Shown here: positions 17,408 to 26,729 of the stretch, piece by piece
Position numbering within the stretch: the stretch's first letter is position 1
Layout of the letters: each line of letters begins with the position of its first letter
Made by a program: the position numbers and the translations under genes
The notes under the pieces: model-generated
Told to the model about the DNA's origin: nothing
Databases searched by the model: none
Seen by the model: only the letters and a program-made list of their open reading frames with translations
Origin: an uncultured bacterium
GTDB lineage: Bacteria; Myxococcota_A; Polyangia; Polyangiales; Houyiibacteriaceae
Assembly: GCA_937984275.1 (NCBI GenBank)
Contig: CALJYC010000248.1
Span: 1-32,379 of the forward strand
DNA length: 32,379 nt
Direction: 5' to 3'

Positions 17408-18262
17408 CTAGGTGAAGACGACGGTCTTGTTGTCGTAGACGAGGATTCGGTCGTCAAGGTGCCAACGTACGGCGCGCGCCAACACGACCTTCTCCAGGTC
17501 GCGTCCCTTGCGCACGAGGTCCTGCACCGAGTCGCGGTGTGAGCAGCGGACGACGTCCTGCTCGATGATCGGGCCTTCGTCCAAGTCCGCAGTGGCGTAG
17601 TGAGCAGTCGCGCCGATCAGCTTGACCCCTCGTTCGAATGCCCGGTGATAGGGCTTGCTGCCCATGAATGCGGGAAGGAACGAATGGTGGATGTTGATGA
17701 CCTGACCCTCATAACGGTTCAGGAAATCGTCGGTGAGAATCTGCATGTACCGGGCGAGCACGACCAGGTCGACGTCCGCCGCCCCGAGCAGCTCGAGGAT
17801 TCTGTCCTCTTGCGCGCGTTTCGTCCCACTGGTGATTGACAAGTGATGGAATGGGACGCCGAACTGCTTCGCCACCGGCTCGAGGTCCGGGTGGTTGCTG
17901 ATGATCATCGGGATCTCAGTCGACAGCTCGCCCGCGCGCTGCCGCAACAGCAAGTCGTACAAACAGTGATCGTACTTCGAAACGAAGATCGCAGTCTTGC
18001 CGCGATGGAGGCCATTGGCGATGCGCCAATTCATCGAGAAGCGTGTGGCAACCTCGGATATCGCTGTCTCGAGGCTCGTGCGGTCGGTGTGAAGCTCGGA
18101 GAGATCGAACTTGATGCGTTGGAAGAACTGCCCCGCAACGGGATCAGTGTGCTGGTCGGCATCGAGGATGTTGGCCCCGTGCCCATAGAGAACTTGCGCC
18201 AGCGCAGCGACGAGGCCTTTGCGATCGGGGCAGCAGACGAGCAGGGTTGCGGTTTGTTCCAC
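17408..18262 (-). CDS. purU: Formyltetrahydrofolate deformylase
   Basis: N-terminal ACT domain (CCPDRKGLVAALAQVLYGHGANILDADQHTDPVAGQFFQRI) and formyltransferase-fold domain (INIHHSFLPAFMGSKPYHRAFERGVKLIGATAHYATADLDEGPIIEQDV). Confidence 0.95.
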   Translation of the reverse strand: MEQTATLLVCCPDRKGLVAALAQVLYGHGANILDADQHTDPVAGQFFQRIKFDLSELHTDRTSLETAISEVATRFSMNWRIANGLHRGKTAIFVSKYDHCLYDLLLRQRAGELSTEIPMIISNHPDLEPVAKQFGVPFHHLSITSGTKRAQEDRILELLGAADVDLVVLARYMQILTDDFLNRYEGQVINIHHSFLPAFMGSKPYHRAFERGVKLIGATAHYATADLDEGPIIEQDVVRCSHRDSVQDLVRKGRDLEKVVLARAVRWHLDDRILVYDNKTVVFT

Positions 18263-18310
18263 AACCGTGTGTTTAGCTGTTGAGCGAGCGATCGGCCAGC
18301 GCCCGTCCCG

Positions 18311-19549
18311 CTACCTGCTCAGGCGCTCCATGGCGTCGCCGAAGATGTAAACGAGCTGCAACACGCCGGCGACGGTGCCGAGCACGGCCCCGGCGGCGAT
18401 CAACTTCCACTCATCCTGCTGGAACGCCGGTCGCAGCACCCCTTCGTAGCTTTCGCGGTCGAGGGCTTTCATGCGGCGTTCAAGCTCCCCTTGGAGGTCG
18501 ACCGACTCGCCGGCGAACGTGTGAAAGAATCCACCGGGCTTCGGCCATTCGGTCTTGATTCGTTCGAGGAGCTCGGTCCGCAGGGCAGGGCGCTTCTCTT
18601 CCGGTAAGACCAGCTTGGCCATCGGATGCGCCTCGTACTTCCCGATCAGGTCGCTGATGCGATGCTCGACGATCTGGTTCATCCGCGTCGCGCCATCGCC
18701 CTCCATGACCGTGGTCACGATGTTGTCCGCGTTCAGCACACGGGTGGCGACCGTCCGGCCGAACGCCTCGGCCACTTCGTTCTGACGCTTGTGAAATAGG
18801 CCCTGCACGGTCATCGGGCCGATCTTCACGGGTTCACGCGGAGCGAACACTAGCTTGATCGCGATCCAGTTGGTCAGATACCCGACGAAGAACCCCGCTG
18901 CCGGAAGGATCCAAGCCACGGGATAGAGGACCCAGATGATCATCTGGAACACCCCGAACAGGAAGCCGAAATAGAGGCCCGAGCGCTCGATGAACTTGAA
19001 TTCCTTGCGGCCGACTTCGTAGAACATCTCACCCATGAGCGCTTTGTGGCGTTCCATGGCTTCGAGGACCGTCTTCTCGATGTCCATGATGTTGTCGATG
19101 TCATCCGCCATGTCCATGGCGATCGCGCGTGAGACCTCGATCACCTCCGCGCGCACGTGCTCCCGCACTTTGCTCTGCATGAACTCGCCCGCGTTGTCCC
19201 ACATCGCTTTGGCGTGCTTGTTGGCGACCTCGTCGATCACCTGCTCCGTGACGTCGTCGATGACGACGCCGAGCTTTCCAGCGAACGAGTCAGCATTGAA
19301 CGTTTGGTCGAAGAGCTGCCGCAGGGACAATAGCTTCTGCGTGATCAGCGCGTTCGAAATCTTGGCAAGCCGCAGGGCGTTAGCCGGAATCACGCCTTGC
19401 CATCCGAGATATGGCGGAATGCCGATGAACTCGACCGGATGAAACATCATCTTGATGGCGACGACATTCGTGAACCAACCAACCAGCGCGCTGATCAGCG
19501 GGATCAGCAGGACGATCCAGTTGTCTTGAATGCGAGTCAGTAGTTCCAT
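18311..19549 (-). CDS. DUF445 family membrane protein
   Basis: 412 aa with repeated GW-TN-AIK motif (LVGWFTNVVAIKMMFHPVEFIGI and FVGYLTNWIAIKLVFAPREPVKIG), typical of DUF445. Confidence 0.85.
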   Translation of the reverse strand: MELLTRIQDNWIVLLIPLISALVGWFTNVVAIKMMFHPVEFIGIPPYLGWQGVIPANALRLAKISNALITQKLLSLRQLFDQTFNADSFAGKLGVVIDDVTEQVIDEVANKHAKAMWDNAGEFMQSKVREHVRAEVIEVSRAIAMDMADDIDNIMDIEKTVLEAMERHKALMGEMFYEVGRKEFKFIERSGLYFGFLFGVFQMIIWVLYPVAWILPAAGFFVGYLTNWIAIKLVFAPREPVKIGPMTVQGLFHKRQNEVAEAFGRTVATRVLNADNIVTTVMEGDGATRMNQIVEHRISDLIGKYEAHPMAKLVLPEEKRPALRTELLERIKTEWPKPGGFFHTFAGESVDLQGELERRMKALDRESYEGVLRPAFQQDEWKLIAAGAVLGTVAGVLQLVYIFGDAMERLSR

Positions 19550-19575
19550 CGACGTTGGCGTTCAGCCGGGGGACC

Positions 19576-20106
19576 TCAGGGGGAGTAGAGGTGCATCCAA
19601 TAGAGCAGAAGGGTGATTGTCTTGGCGTCCTCGATGTGCCCGTCCTTGAGCATGTCTCGCACCTGCCACTGTGGAATCGGGAACACTTCGATTTCCTCGT
19701 CGTCGTCGAGCGCCTGTGAGGTCTGCTCTAGGTCTGTGGCGAGGAACCCGTACATGCGTTCATTCAGGATGCCCGGAGAGGCGAAGAACTCGGTTAGGGG
19801 AGCAAGCGATCCCGCCCGATAGCCCGTCTCTTCCTCGACCTCCCGCGCTGCGCACGTCTCTGGCGCCTCGCCGGCTTCGAGCGTTCCGGCTGGAAGCTCC
19901 CACAGCACCTTGCCCACCGTCCGGCGCACGTTACGGATCAGTACCACCCGGCCGTCGTCCATGAGCGGTAAGATCACAGCCGCGCCGGGGTGCTCGATCA
20001 CATCCCGAACGATTTCCCCGCCATCTGGACCGTCGAATCTCAAGCGAGCGACCCGAAAGAGCTCGGTGGTGAGGAGCAGCTCGCGTGATTTCATGGCGCG
20101 CATCAT
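19576..20106 (-). CDS. NUDIX hydrolase (ADP-ribose pyrophosphatase-like)
   Basis: NUDIX box GTLEAGEAPETCAAREVEEETGYRAG. Start probably ATG 20106 or 20094 within ORF 19576..20376. Confidence 0.92.
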   Translation of the reverse strand: MMRAMKSRELLLTTELFRVARLRFDGPDGGEIVRDVIEHPGAAVILPLMDDGRVVLIRNVRRTVGKVLWELPAGTLEAGEAPETCAAREVEEETGYRAGSLAPLTEFFASPGILNERMYGFLATDLEQTSQALDDDEEIEVFPIPQWQVRDMLKDGHIEDAKTITLLLYWMHLYSP

Positions 20107-20171
20107 GGCCGACTTTTGTTGGTGTTTCACGTCAATTTGACTCGATCGGGCGGGATCGCCATTGTGGGGGC

Positions 20172-21590
20172 GTGCGGCTGGGGAAACTATGGGGCTCGCC
20201 GTTGGCGATCGTGCTGGTTGGGGTAGTGCTGGCAACCATCTGGACGCTTGGCTACGGCGCTTCTGCGACATCTGCCGACGCCTCGCCCAATACGCCCGCG
20301 GCGATCGATGAAAGCGGGGTGCTCGAAGCAGTCCGCGCGGGGCAGCGCATGGGGCCGAAGCTTCTGCAGCCGCCACCCAACGATGAGCTCGGCCTCGACA
20401 TCGCGATCGAAGATCGCGACGGCAAGTCGATGGAAGCGTTGCATCGAGCCCTGGCGCGCGCTGCGGCCGGTGAAGGGCAGGCCCGCCTGGCGTTCTACGG
20501 CGCGTCGCACGTCGCGAGCGACCTGTTCACCGGGCACATTCGCCGGGAGCTGCAGACGCGCTACGGCGATGCCGGTCACGGATTTCTAGTTCCCGTGCAT
20601 CCGTGGCGCACCTACCGGCACCGCGACATCAACATCGAGAGCGATGGGGACCGTTGGGAGACGCAGCGCATTCGCGTGGGTGACTCGGAAGTCGAGCGCG
20701 TCGGCCTCGCCGGAATTGCAATGATGAGCCAGCGGCAGGGGTCCTTCGGCGCCGTGTACACCGCGGAGAACGGCGAGTACGGCCGAACCGCAGGCTTCTT
20801 CGATTTGTACTACATGAAGCACCCCCGCGGCGGCGACATGGACGTCTTGATCGACGGGCGGAAGGCGCGCCGCATTTCCACGCGCGCGGCCAAGATTTCG
20901 ACCGGATACGCCACATTCCGCGTGCCTGACGCCCCCCACCGCTTTGAGATTCGCACGCTGAGCAAGCGCCCCGTCTGGGTGTTTGGCCTTGCGGTCGAGC
21001 GGGACCAACCCGGCGTAGTCGTCGATACGCTTGGAATCAACGGCTCGCGCGTCCGGTATCAGCTTCTCTGGGACGATGAGGTGTACCGCGAACACCTTCG
21101 TAGGCGGCAGCCCGATTTGGTCGTGCTGGCTTACGGCACAAACGAAAGCGGTGACGAATCGCCGCTCGAAGACTACGAGCGTGATCTTCGCGCTGTGGTC
21201 AACCGCATGCGGGACACGGTTCCCGAAGCCTCTTGCCTCTTGATCGGTCCTTCCGATCGGCCGATGCAAGTCGAAGAGCGGGTGTTTGAAGACCGGAGCC
21301 GAACTGCCCGTTTGATCGAGGTGCAGCATCGGGTGGCCCTCGAGCACGGTTGCGGGTTTTTCGATCTGGTGGCGTTCCAAGGTGGCGCGCTCTCGATGCT
21401 GCAATGGGCCGCGAACGATCCCGCGTACGCATCGCAAGATCACATCCACTATACTCGCGTCGGGTATCAGCGCCTGGGCGAGGTGTTGCTGTCGGCGCTG
21501 CTCGAAGGGATGCCAGAGCCAGGCGACCCCGATCCCGCCTCGGTCGAGGTCGACGACGCGGGTGCCGTGGAAGACTTGCCCGAGAGGTAG
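20172..21590 (+). CDS. Membrane-anchored SGNH/GDSL-family protein (paralog A)
   Basis: Probable GTG start 20172 followed by TM anchor RLGKLWGSPLAIVLVGVVLATIWTLGYG. Block I FYGASHVASD, block III-like AYGTNES, block V DHIHYTRVGYQRLG. Confidence 0.8.
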   Translation: MRLGKLWGSPLAIVLVGVVLATIWTLGYGASATSADASPNTPAAIDESGVLEAVRAGQRMGPKLLQPPPNDELGLDIAIEDRDGKSMEALHRALARAAAGEGQARLAFYGASHVASDLFTGHIRRELQTRYGDAGHGFLVPVHPWRTYRHRDINIESDGDRWETQRIRVGDSEVERVGLAGIAMMSQRQGSFGAVYTAENGEYGRTAGFFDLYYMKHPRGGDMDVLIDGRKARRISTRAAKISTGYATFRVPDAPHRFEIRTLSKRPVWVFGLAVERDQPGVVVDTLGINGSRVRYQLLWDDEVYREHLRRRQPDLVVLAYGTNESGDESPLEDYERDLRAVVNRMRDTVPEASCLLIGPSDRPMQVEERVFEDRSRTARLIEVQHRVALEHGCGFFDLVAFQGGALSMLQWAANDPAYASQDHIHYTRVGYQRLGEVLLSALLEGMPEPGDPDPASVEVDDAGAVEDLPER

Positions 21591-23074
21591 TCGGCGAAGC
21601 CCGCCAGGAGGGCTTTGTAGAACATGTTGCCGATGATCTCGTAGCCGGCAGGCGTGGCGTGCCGGAAGTCGCCCATCGCGAGCCGGGGCTGTGCCTTGTA
21701 CCAGCGTCGCATGGCATCTAGTCCGCCCATCGCCTGCCAGGTGTCGTAGAAGGCACACCCGGAATCGAGGGCAGCGCGCCGTTGGGCGGCCACGATCAAG
21801 GGAATCGTCGGCAAGCTGCGGATACGTCCGCGGTGACGTCGGGCCTGATCGAGGGGCGCGAACACGAGGCACCCCAGATCCTCGCGCCCCTGGCGCATGC
21901 GACGCAGCACCTGCAGATAGTCCTCGTAGAACGCCTCTTCGGTTCGGTCGTCGCTTGCTTCATTGCCGCCGAATCCAAGGACGATCAGGTTCACGCCGCG
22001 CTGCTCGAGCTGCGACTTGATGTGTGACTCGTCGAAGTTGAGCAAGCGATTGGCACGTGCGCCAACCAGGCCGAGTGAGTCGTACACCACGCCGGGGCCC
22101 TCTCGCTCGATCACCACGCCGTAGAAGTTGACCGGTCCGCCTCTTGCGTAGTGAAACTCGAGCAGGTGCGGCCCGTCGGGCGCCTCGATTGAATACACAG
22201 CATCGCCGAGAGCCTTGGCTTTGGTCGACACGATCTCGCGCGCCCCTTTGTCGAGTCGCACGGAAAACTTTCCGCCTCGCGGCTGCTCTTCATAGTAGAT
22301 GTCGAATCGGGACGCTCGGGTGCCGACGTCACCCCGTTTGGCCGTGCCGACGCGGGCCCAGGCGCCTTGCTGCGCTCTCGACTGCACGCCCCCATACCCA
22401 TAGCGGCCGTTGCGATCCTGTCGGCGCACGACCTCGCGAACATCCCAGTCCTCGGGATTGGAAGACTGCCGAACGCCGCGGTGCTTGTACGGGATGTACC
22501 CTTTGGCGGCGAGGACAAACCCATGGCCGGCGTCTCCGAAACGCGCTTGCAGATTTTCTCGCATGGTCGACGTGATTAGATCGGTCGCAATGCTCGAGTC
22601 GCCGTAGTGCCCTACGCGCGTGATGGCGCCCTTTTCGGCCCGCGCCGTCTTTTCGAGCGCCTCGTAGAACGCGCGCATCCCCCGGCCGCTGGGGTCTTCG
22701 ATGTAGACCGAGATGCCAGCGTACTCCGTCGGGTCGATGTTCGGGCGGTCGTCTGGCTCGATCGGGGGCGCCACAACGGGCTTCGCACCGAGGTTCGCCG
22801 CCACGGTTTCGCCCACTGTTTCGGCCAGACGCTCCGCACCAGCTTCTGTGCTGGTCGATCCCCGGTACGATCCACCGTGACCCGCGAACGCGGGGATCTC
22901 GCCCCATTGCTTGAAGAGCCGCACGATTGGGAAGTCTTCCTCCCCCGGAATCCAAGGGCGCAGCTCCTCCATCGGTGGAATCACATACGTCAGCGCGCAC
23001 GCCGCGAACATGAACACGGTCACCGTGGTCAGGTGCTGCAAGGGCGTGAGCTGGTTGTAGATTCGTTTGAGCAT
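21467..23074 (-). CDS. Membrane-anchored SGNH/GDSL-family protein (paralog B)
   Basis: N-terminal TM (LTTVTVFMFAACALTYVI); block I HYGDSSIATD, block III-like GFGGNEA, block V GDFRHATPAGYEIIG. Aligns with paralog A at many segments, e.g. FGDAGHGF/YGDAGHGF, FDIYYEEQPRGG/FDLYYMKHPRGG. Confidence 0.82.
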   Translation of the reverse strand: MLKRIYNQLTPLQHLTTVTVFMFAACALTYVIPPMEELRPWIPGEEDFPIVRLFKQWGEIPAFAGHGGSYRGSTSTEAGAERLAETVGETVAANLGAKPVVAPPIEPDDRPNIDPTEYAGISVYIEDPSGRGMRAFYEALEKTARAEKGAITRVGHYGDSSIATDLITSTMRENLQARFGDAGHGFVLAAKGYIPYKHRGVRQSSNPEDWDVREVVRRQDRNGRYGYGGVQSRAQQGAWARVGTAKRGDVGTRASRFDIYYEEQPRGGKFSVRLDKGAREIVSTKAKALGDAVYSIEAPDGPHLLEFHYARGGPVNFYGVVIEREGPGVVYDSLGLVGARANRLLNFDESHIKSQLEQRGVNLIVLGFGGNEASDDRTEEAFYEDYLQVLRRMRQGREDLGCLVFAPLDQARRHRGRIRSLPTIPLIVAAQRRAALDSGCAFYDTWQAMGGLDAMRRWYKAQPRLAMGDFRHATPAGYEIIGNMFYKALLAGFADYLSGKSSTAPASSTSTEAGSGSPGSGIPSSSADSNTSPRR

Positions 23075-24501
23075 CAGAACTGGAAGTAGATGTAAGGAAC
23101 GACTTCACTGGTGGCGACGACGCTCAGGACGAAACCGAGCACTGCGAGGGTGACGCCCTGCACGGGAGCGGGCATCGATTTGAATCCGAGCTCGATCGAC
23201 TCGAACCAACGCTTGGGCGTGTAGTGGGCGGCGAAGGTGAGGAGCAGCATCGCCCATACGCCGAGTGAAATCTGGGCAATGGAGAACGTGCCGGAGCCGA
23301 GCCTGGTCGTGACGTCAGCCGCGTTTTGAAGGCTGGTCGCCCGGAACAAGATTCTCGAGAACACGACAAACTGCAGCGCCCAAAAGACTTTGAAGGCGTG
23401 TACTTTCCAGGTGTCGACCGTGTCAGCGGTGCGGCCCGATCGGCGATAGAAGAAGCGATGGATCACCCTCGCCATCGATTGGAGGATCGCGTAGAACACG
23501 AACGTCCACGATGCGCCGTGCCAGATGCCGATGAGGAACATCGTGAGCCACAGGTTCCAATAGGCGCGGATCGGGCCGACGCGCGAGCCGCCTAACGGGA
23601 AATAGAGGTAGTCGCGGAGCCACGTGGACAAGGTCATGTGCCAGCGGCGCCAAAACTCCGCTGGGCTCGCCGACTGATACGGCCGGTCGAAGTTCTCGGG
23701 GAGCTCGAGGCCCATGAGCTTGGCCGAGCCCCGTGCGACGTCGGTGTACCCGGAGAAGTCGCAGTAGATCTGCATCGTGAAGCCGTAGAGCGCGATGACG
23801 ACCTCAGCGGCGCTGTAGAGCTCCGGCTGATCGAACACCCGGTCGACGAGGTTGACCGAGAGGTAGTCGGCGATGACGACCTTCTTCACCATGCCGGTCG
23901 CGACGAGGAAGAGGCCCTGAGTAACCTGTTCGTCGCGAAGGGTAATCTTTCGCTGGAGCTGCGGAAGGAGCTGGGAGGCTCGGACAATCGGGCCCGCGAC
24001 CAGCTGCGGGAAGTAAGTGACGAAGAACGCGAACTGGAAGAAATTGCGGGTCGGTTCGAGCTTCCGACGGTAGATGTCGATCGTGTAGCTGAGCGTCTGG
24101 AACGTATAAAAAGAGATGCCGACCGGCAGGAGCACGTCGAGGAACGGCGGGCTCGCGATCTCGATGCCGAAGAACAGCCCCAGGACATCCGCCGTCGCTT
24201 GCGACGCGAAGTTGAAGTACTTGAAGAGGCCGAGGAGCCCCAAGTTGGACACCAGGCTTACCATCAGCCAGCGCTTGCGGGCCTTGGGACGGTCGGTGGC
24301 GTGGATTCGGAGGCCGACGACATAGTCGACGAGCGTCGACCCGAGAATCAAGACGATGTAGGCGGGGTGCCACGCCATGTAGAACAGGCACGACGCCACG
24401 AAGACGAAGATGATCCTCAGCTGGGCATGGCGCGCCAACAGCCAGAATCCTGCGATCGCGATGCCCAGGAACAGAATGTAGTCGAGGCTGTTGAAGAGCA
24501 C
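23074..24501 (-). CDS. MBOAT family O-acyltransferase (AlgI-like)
   Basis: LPVGISFYTFQTLSYTIDIYRRKLEPTRNFFQFAFFVTYFPQLVAGPIVRASQLLPQL and FLIGIWHGASWTFVFYAILQS (MBOAT His motif). Stop overlaps the start of paralog B by 1 nt (TGATG). Confidence 0.95.
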   Translation of the reverse strand: MLFNSLDYILFLGIAIAGFWLLARHAQLRIIFVFVASCLFYMAWHPAYIVLILGSTLVDYVVGLRIHATDRPKARKRWLMVSLVSNLGLLGLFKYFNFASQATADVLGLFFGIEIASPPFLDVLLPVGISFYTFQTLSYTIDIYRRKLEPTRNFFQFAFFVTYFPQLVAGPIVRASQLLPQLQRKITLRDEQVTQGLFLVATGMVKKVVIADYLSVNLVDRVFDQPELYSAAEVVIALYGFTMQIYCDFSGYTDVARGSAKLMGLELPENFDRPYQSASPAEFWRRWHMTLSTWLRDYLYFPLGGSRVGPIRAYWNLWLTMFLIGIWHGASWTFVFYAILQSMARVIHRFFYRRSGRTADTVDTWKVHAFKVFWALQFVVFSRILFRATSLQNAADVTTRLGSGTFSIAQISLGVWAMLLLTFAAHYTPKRWFESIELGFKSMPAPVQGVTLAVLGFVLSVVATSEVVPYIYFQF

Positions 24502-24612
24502 TGGTCCCCTTACCCAGTGTGAACGCGCCGGGTTTTAGCCGCAGGTGGCCCTGCACGCTAGTTGCTTGACCGCGGGCCTGCTTAGACCAAGCATCTGCGG
24601 CCGGAGGTCTCG

Positions 24613-25377
24613 ATGAAGATAGCGGGTTCAGTAGCGATGGTGACGGGTGGAGCTTCTGGGCTGGGCGAGGCCACGGTGCGCCAGCTAGTGAGTCAAGGGG
24701 GCCGGGTGGTCATCGTCGACCTCAATGGGGAACGCGGGATGGCACTTGCTGCCGAGCTCGGTGACGCCGCGACGTTCGCTCAGGCTGACGTGAGCAATGC
24801 CGAGGAGGTCCAAGCTGCGGTCGAGCGGGCGGCGTCGATGGGCACACTTCGGGCCGCAATCAACTGCGCCGGCATCGGCATGGGCATGCGGACAATCGGC
24901 AAAGACGGCACGCCCCACGATCTCGGGGTGTTTCAGAAGATCATCTCGGTCAACCTCATCGGGACGTTCAACATCCTCAGGCTCGCCGCCTCGGCCATGG
25001 CCAAGAACGAGCCCGAGGACGGCGAACGTGGCGTCGTGGTCAATACCGCTTCGGTCGCGGCGTTTGACGGTCAAATCGGACAGGTCGCGTACTCGGCTTC
25101 CAAGGGCGGCATCGTCGGGATGACTCTCCCGGCTGCGCGCGACCTTTCCAAGGCGCAGATTCGCGTGGTGACGATCGCGCCAGGCACCTTCGACACGCCG
25201 TTGCTCGGCATGCTCCCCGAGGAGATCCGCACCGCGCTCGCTGCTACGATCCCGCACCCGAGCCGGCTCGGGCGCCCGCAGGAGTGTGGCGCGCTTGCCT
25301 GTCACATCGTCGAGAACAGCTACCTCAACGGCGAGGTCATTAGGCTCGACGGCGCCATTCGTATGGCGCCGCGCTAG
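24613..25377 (+). CDS. SDR family oxidoreductase, 3-hydroxyacyl-CoA dehydrogenase type-2-like
   Basis: [73 protein letters not shown]. Confidence 0.93.
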   Translation: MKIAGSVAMVTGGASGLGEATVRQLVSQGGRVVIVDLNGERGMALAAELGDAATFAQADVSNAEEVQAAVERAASMGTLRAAINCAGIGMGMRTIGKDGTPHDLGVFQKIISVNLIGTFNILRLAASAMAKNEPEDGERGVVVNTASVAAFDGQIGQVAYSASKGGIVGMTLPAARDLSKAQIRVVTIAPGTFDTPLLGMLPEEIRTALAATIPHPSRLGRPQECGALACHIVENSYLNGEVIRLDGAIRMAPR

Positions 25378-25379
25378 AT

Positions 25380-26729
25380 TTGTCGCACCTCGCCACATTG
25401 AGCGTGCCTCCCGTGCGACGGCGCCGGATCTTCGGCCTCGCGCTTCCGATCATAGGCGGCATGCTTTCGCAGAACGTACTCAACCTCGTCGATACGGCGA
25501 TGGTTGGCACGCTGGGCGACGCCGCTCTGGCGGGTGTCGGCCTTGGCGGTTTTGCGAATTTCCTGTTCTCTGCCTTCATTTTGGGCCTTTCCGCAGGTGT
25601 CCAGGCGATGGCGGCGCGGCGGGTCGGCGAAGGGCGTCTCAGCGAAACGGCGATTCCGCTCAACGGCGGCTTGCTACTCGCGCTGATCATCGCGGTCCCT
25701 TGGTCCGCGATCTTGATCACGCTCGCACCCGAGTACTTCCCAGTACTCACGAGCGATGCTGCGGTCGTCGAGCAAGGGGTGCCCTATCTTCGGGCGCGTC
25801 TGTTCGCGATGTTCGCGATGGGGATGAACTTTGCATTTCGCGGATATTGGAACGCGGTCGACAAGTCGATCCTCTACATGCGCACCCTCATCTCGATGCA
25901 TGCGATCAACATTTTTCTCAACTGGGTGCTGATCTTTGGCAACCTCGGAGCGCCAGCGCTCGGCGCCACCGGTGCCGGCGTTGCTTCGGCCATTGCCACC
26001 GTGTTTGGGACCGCGTCGTACTTTTTACTTGGGCGCGGCTACGCGCGCGATGCCGGGTTTCTCCACGGGCTTCCAAACCGAGAGACCATGTCGACGATCA
26101 TTCGGCTCGCAGCGCCGGCTGGTCTTCAGCAGTTCTTCTTTGCGGCCGGGATGACGGTTTTCCTCATGCTCGTAGCCCGTATGGGAACTCCGGAGCTTGC
26201 GGCGACCAAGGTGATCATCGACTTGATCCTCGTTGGCATCTTGCCCGGGATCGGCTTCGGGCTGGCGGCCGCGTCGCTCGCGGGTCAGGCGCTCGGCCGT
26301 GGCGACCCGGACGACGCGAAGCAATGGGGATGGGATGTCACCAAGATGGCGGTCTTGGTCGTGGGAGCGCTCAGCATTCCCGCGGTGTTGGTGCCCGGGT
26401 GGATCCTCAGCGGCTTCATTCACGAGCCGTCGACGCTCGCGCTCGCCGAGAACCCTCTTCGGCTCGTAGCCGCGTTTCTATTCTTCGATGCCGTCGGCAT
26501 GGTCCTGATGAACGCCCTGATGGGGGCCGGTGATGTCAAGCGGGTGATGGTCATCGCCACCGGTTTTCAGTGGCTGATTTTCCTACCGCTCGTGTACCTG
26601 TTCGGCCCACTCATGGGTCTAGGGCTCGTGGTGGTGTTTGCCGTTCAGGTGATCTACCGCGGGTTTCAGTCGCTCACCTTCGCCCTCATGTGGAAGCAGG
26701 GGCGCTGGCAGTCGATCGAGCTTCACTGA
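25380..26729 (+). CDS. MATE family efflux transporter
   Basis: 449 aa polytopic, FGLALPIIGGMLSQNVLNLVDTAMVGTLGDAALAGVGLG. ORF starts at TTG 25380, 3 nt after the SDR stop; an internal GTG may be the true start. Confidence 0.92.
   Translation: MSHLATLSVPPVRRRRIFGLALPIIGGMLSQNVLNLVDTAMVGTLGDAALAGVGLGGFANFLFSAFILGLSAGVQAMAARRVGEGRLSETAIPLNGGLLLALIIAVPWSAILITLAPEYFPVLTSDAAVVEQGVPYLRARLFAMFAMGMNFAFRGYWNAVDKSILYMRTLISMHAINIFLNWVLIFGNLGAPALGATGAGVASAIATVFGTASYFLLGRGYARDAGFLHGLPNRETMSTIIRLAAPAGLQQFFFAAGMTVFLMLVARMGTPELAATKVIIDLILVGILPGIGFGLAAASLAGQALGRGDPDDAKQWGWDVTKMAVLVVGALSIPAVLVPGWILSGFIHEPSTLALAENPLRLVAAFLFFDAVGMVLMNALMGAGDVKRVMVIATGFQWLIFLPLVYLFGPLMGLGLVVVFAVQVIYRGFQSLTFALMWKQGRWQSIELH

Noticed and set aside
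20586-21872. 428-aa - strand ORF antisense to SGNH paralog A
   Set aside because: Shadow ORF with Arg/His-rich, motif-free translation; paralog A has conserved catalytic blocks shared with paralog B.
23638-24522. 294-aa + strand ORF antisense to MBOAT
   Set aside because: Charged low-complexity translation (EELEEAEEPQVGHQ…) is typical of the antisense frame of a GC-rich membrane gene; the MBOAT frame has clear motifs.
24563-24593. TGCTTG…CAAGCA inverted repeat upstream of SDR as an operator
   Set aside because: 6-bp arms with a 19-nt spacer are easily found by chance and no promoter hexamers with correct spacing were seen.
25286-26533. 415-aa + strand ORF overlapping SDR/MATE
   Set aside because: Arg-rich out-of-frame translation; the MATE frame is clearly coding.
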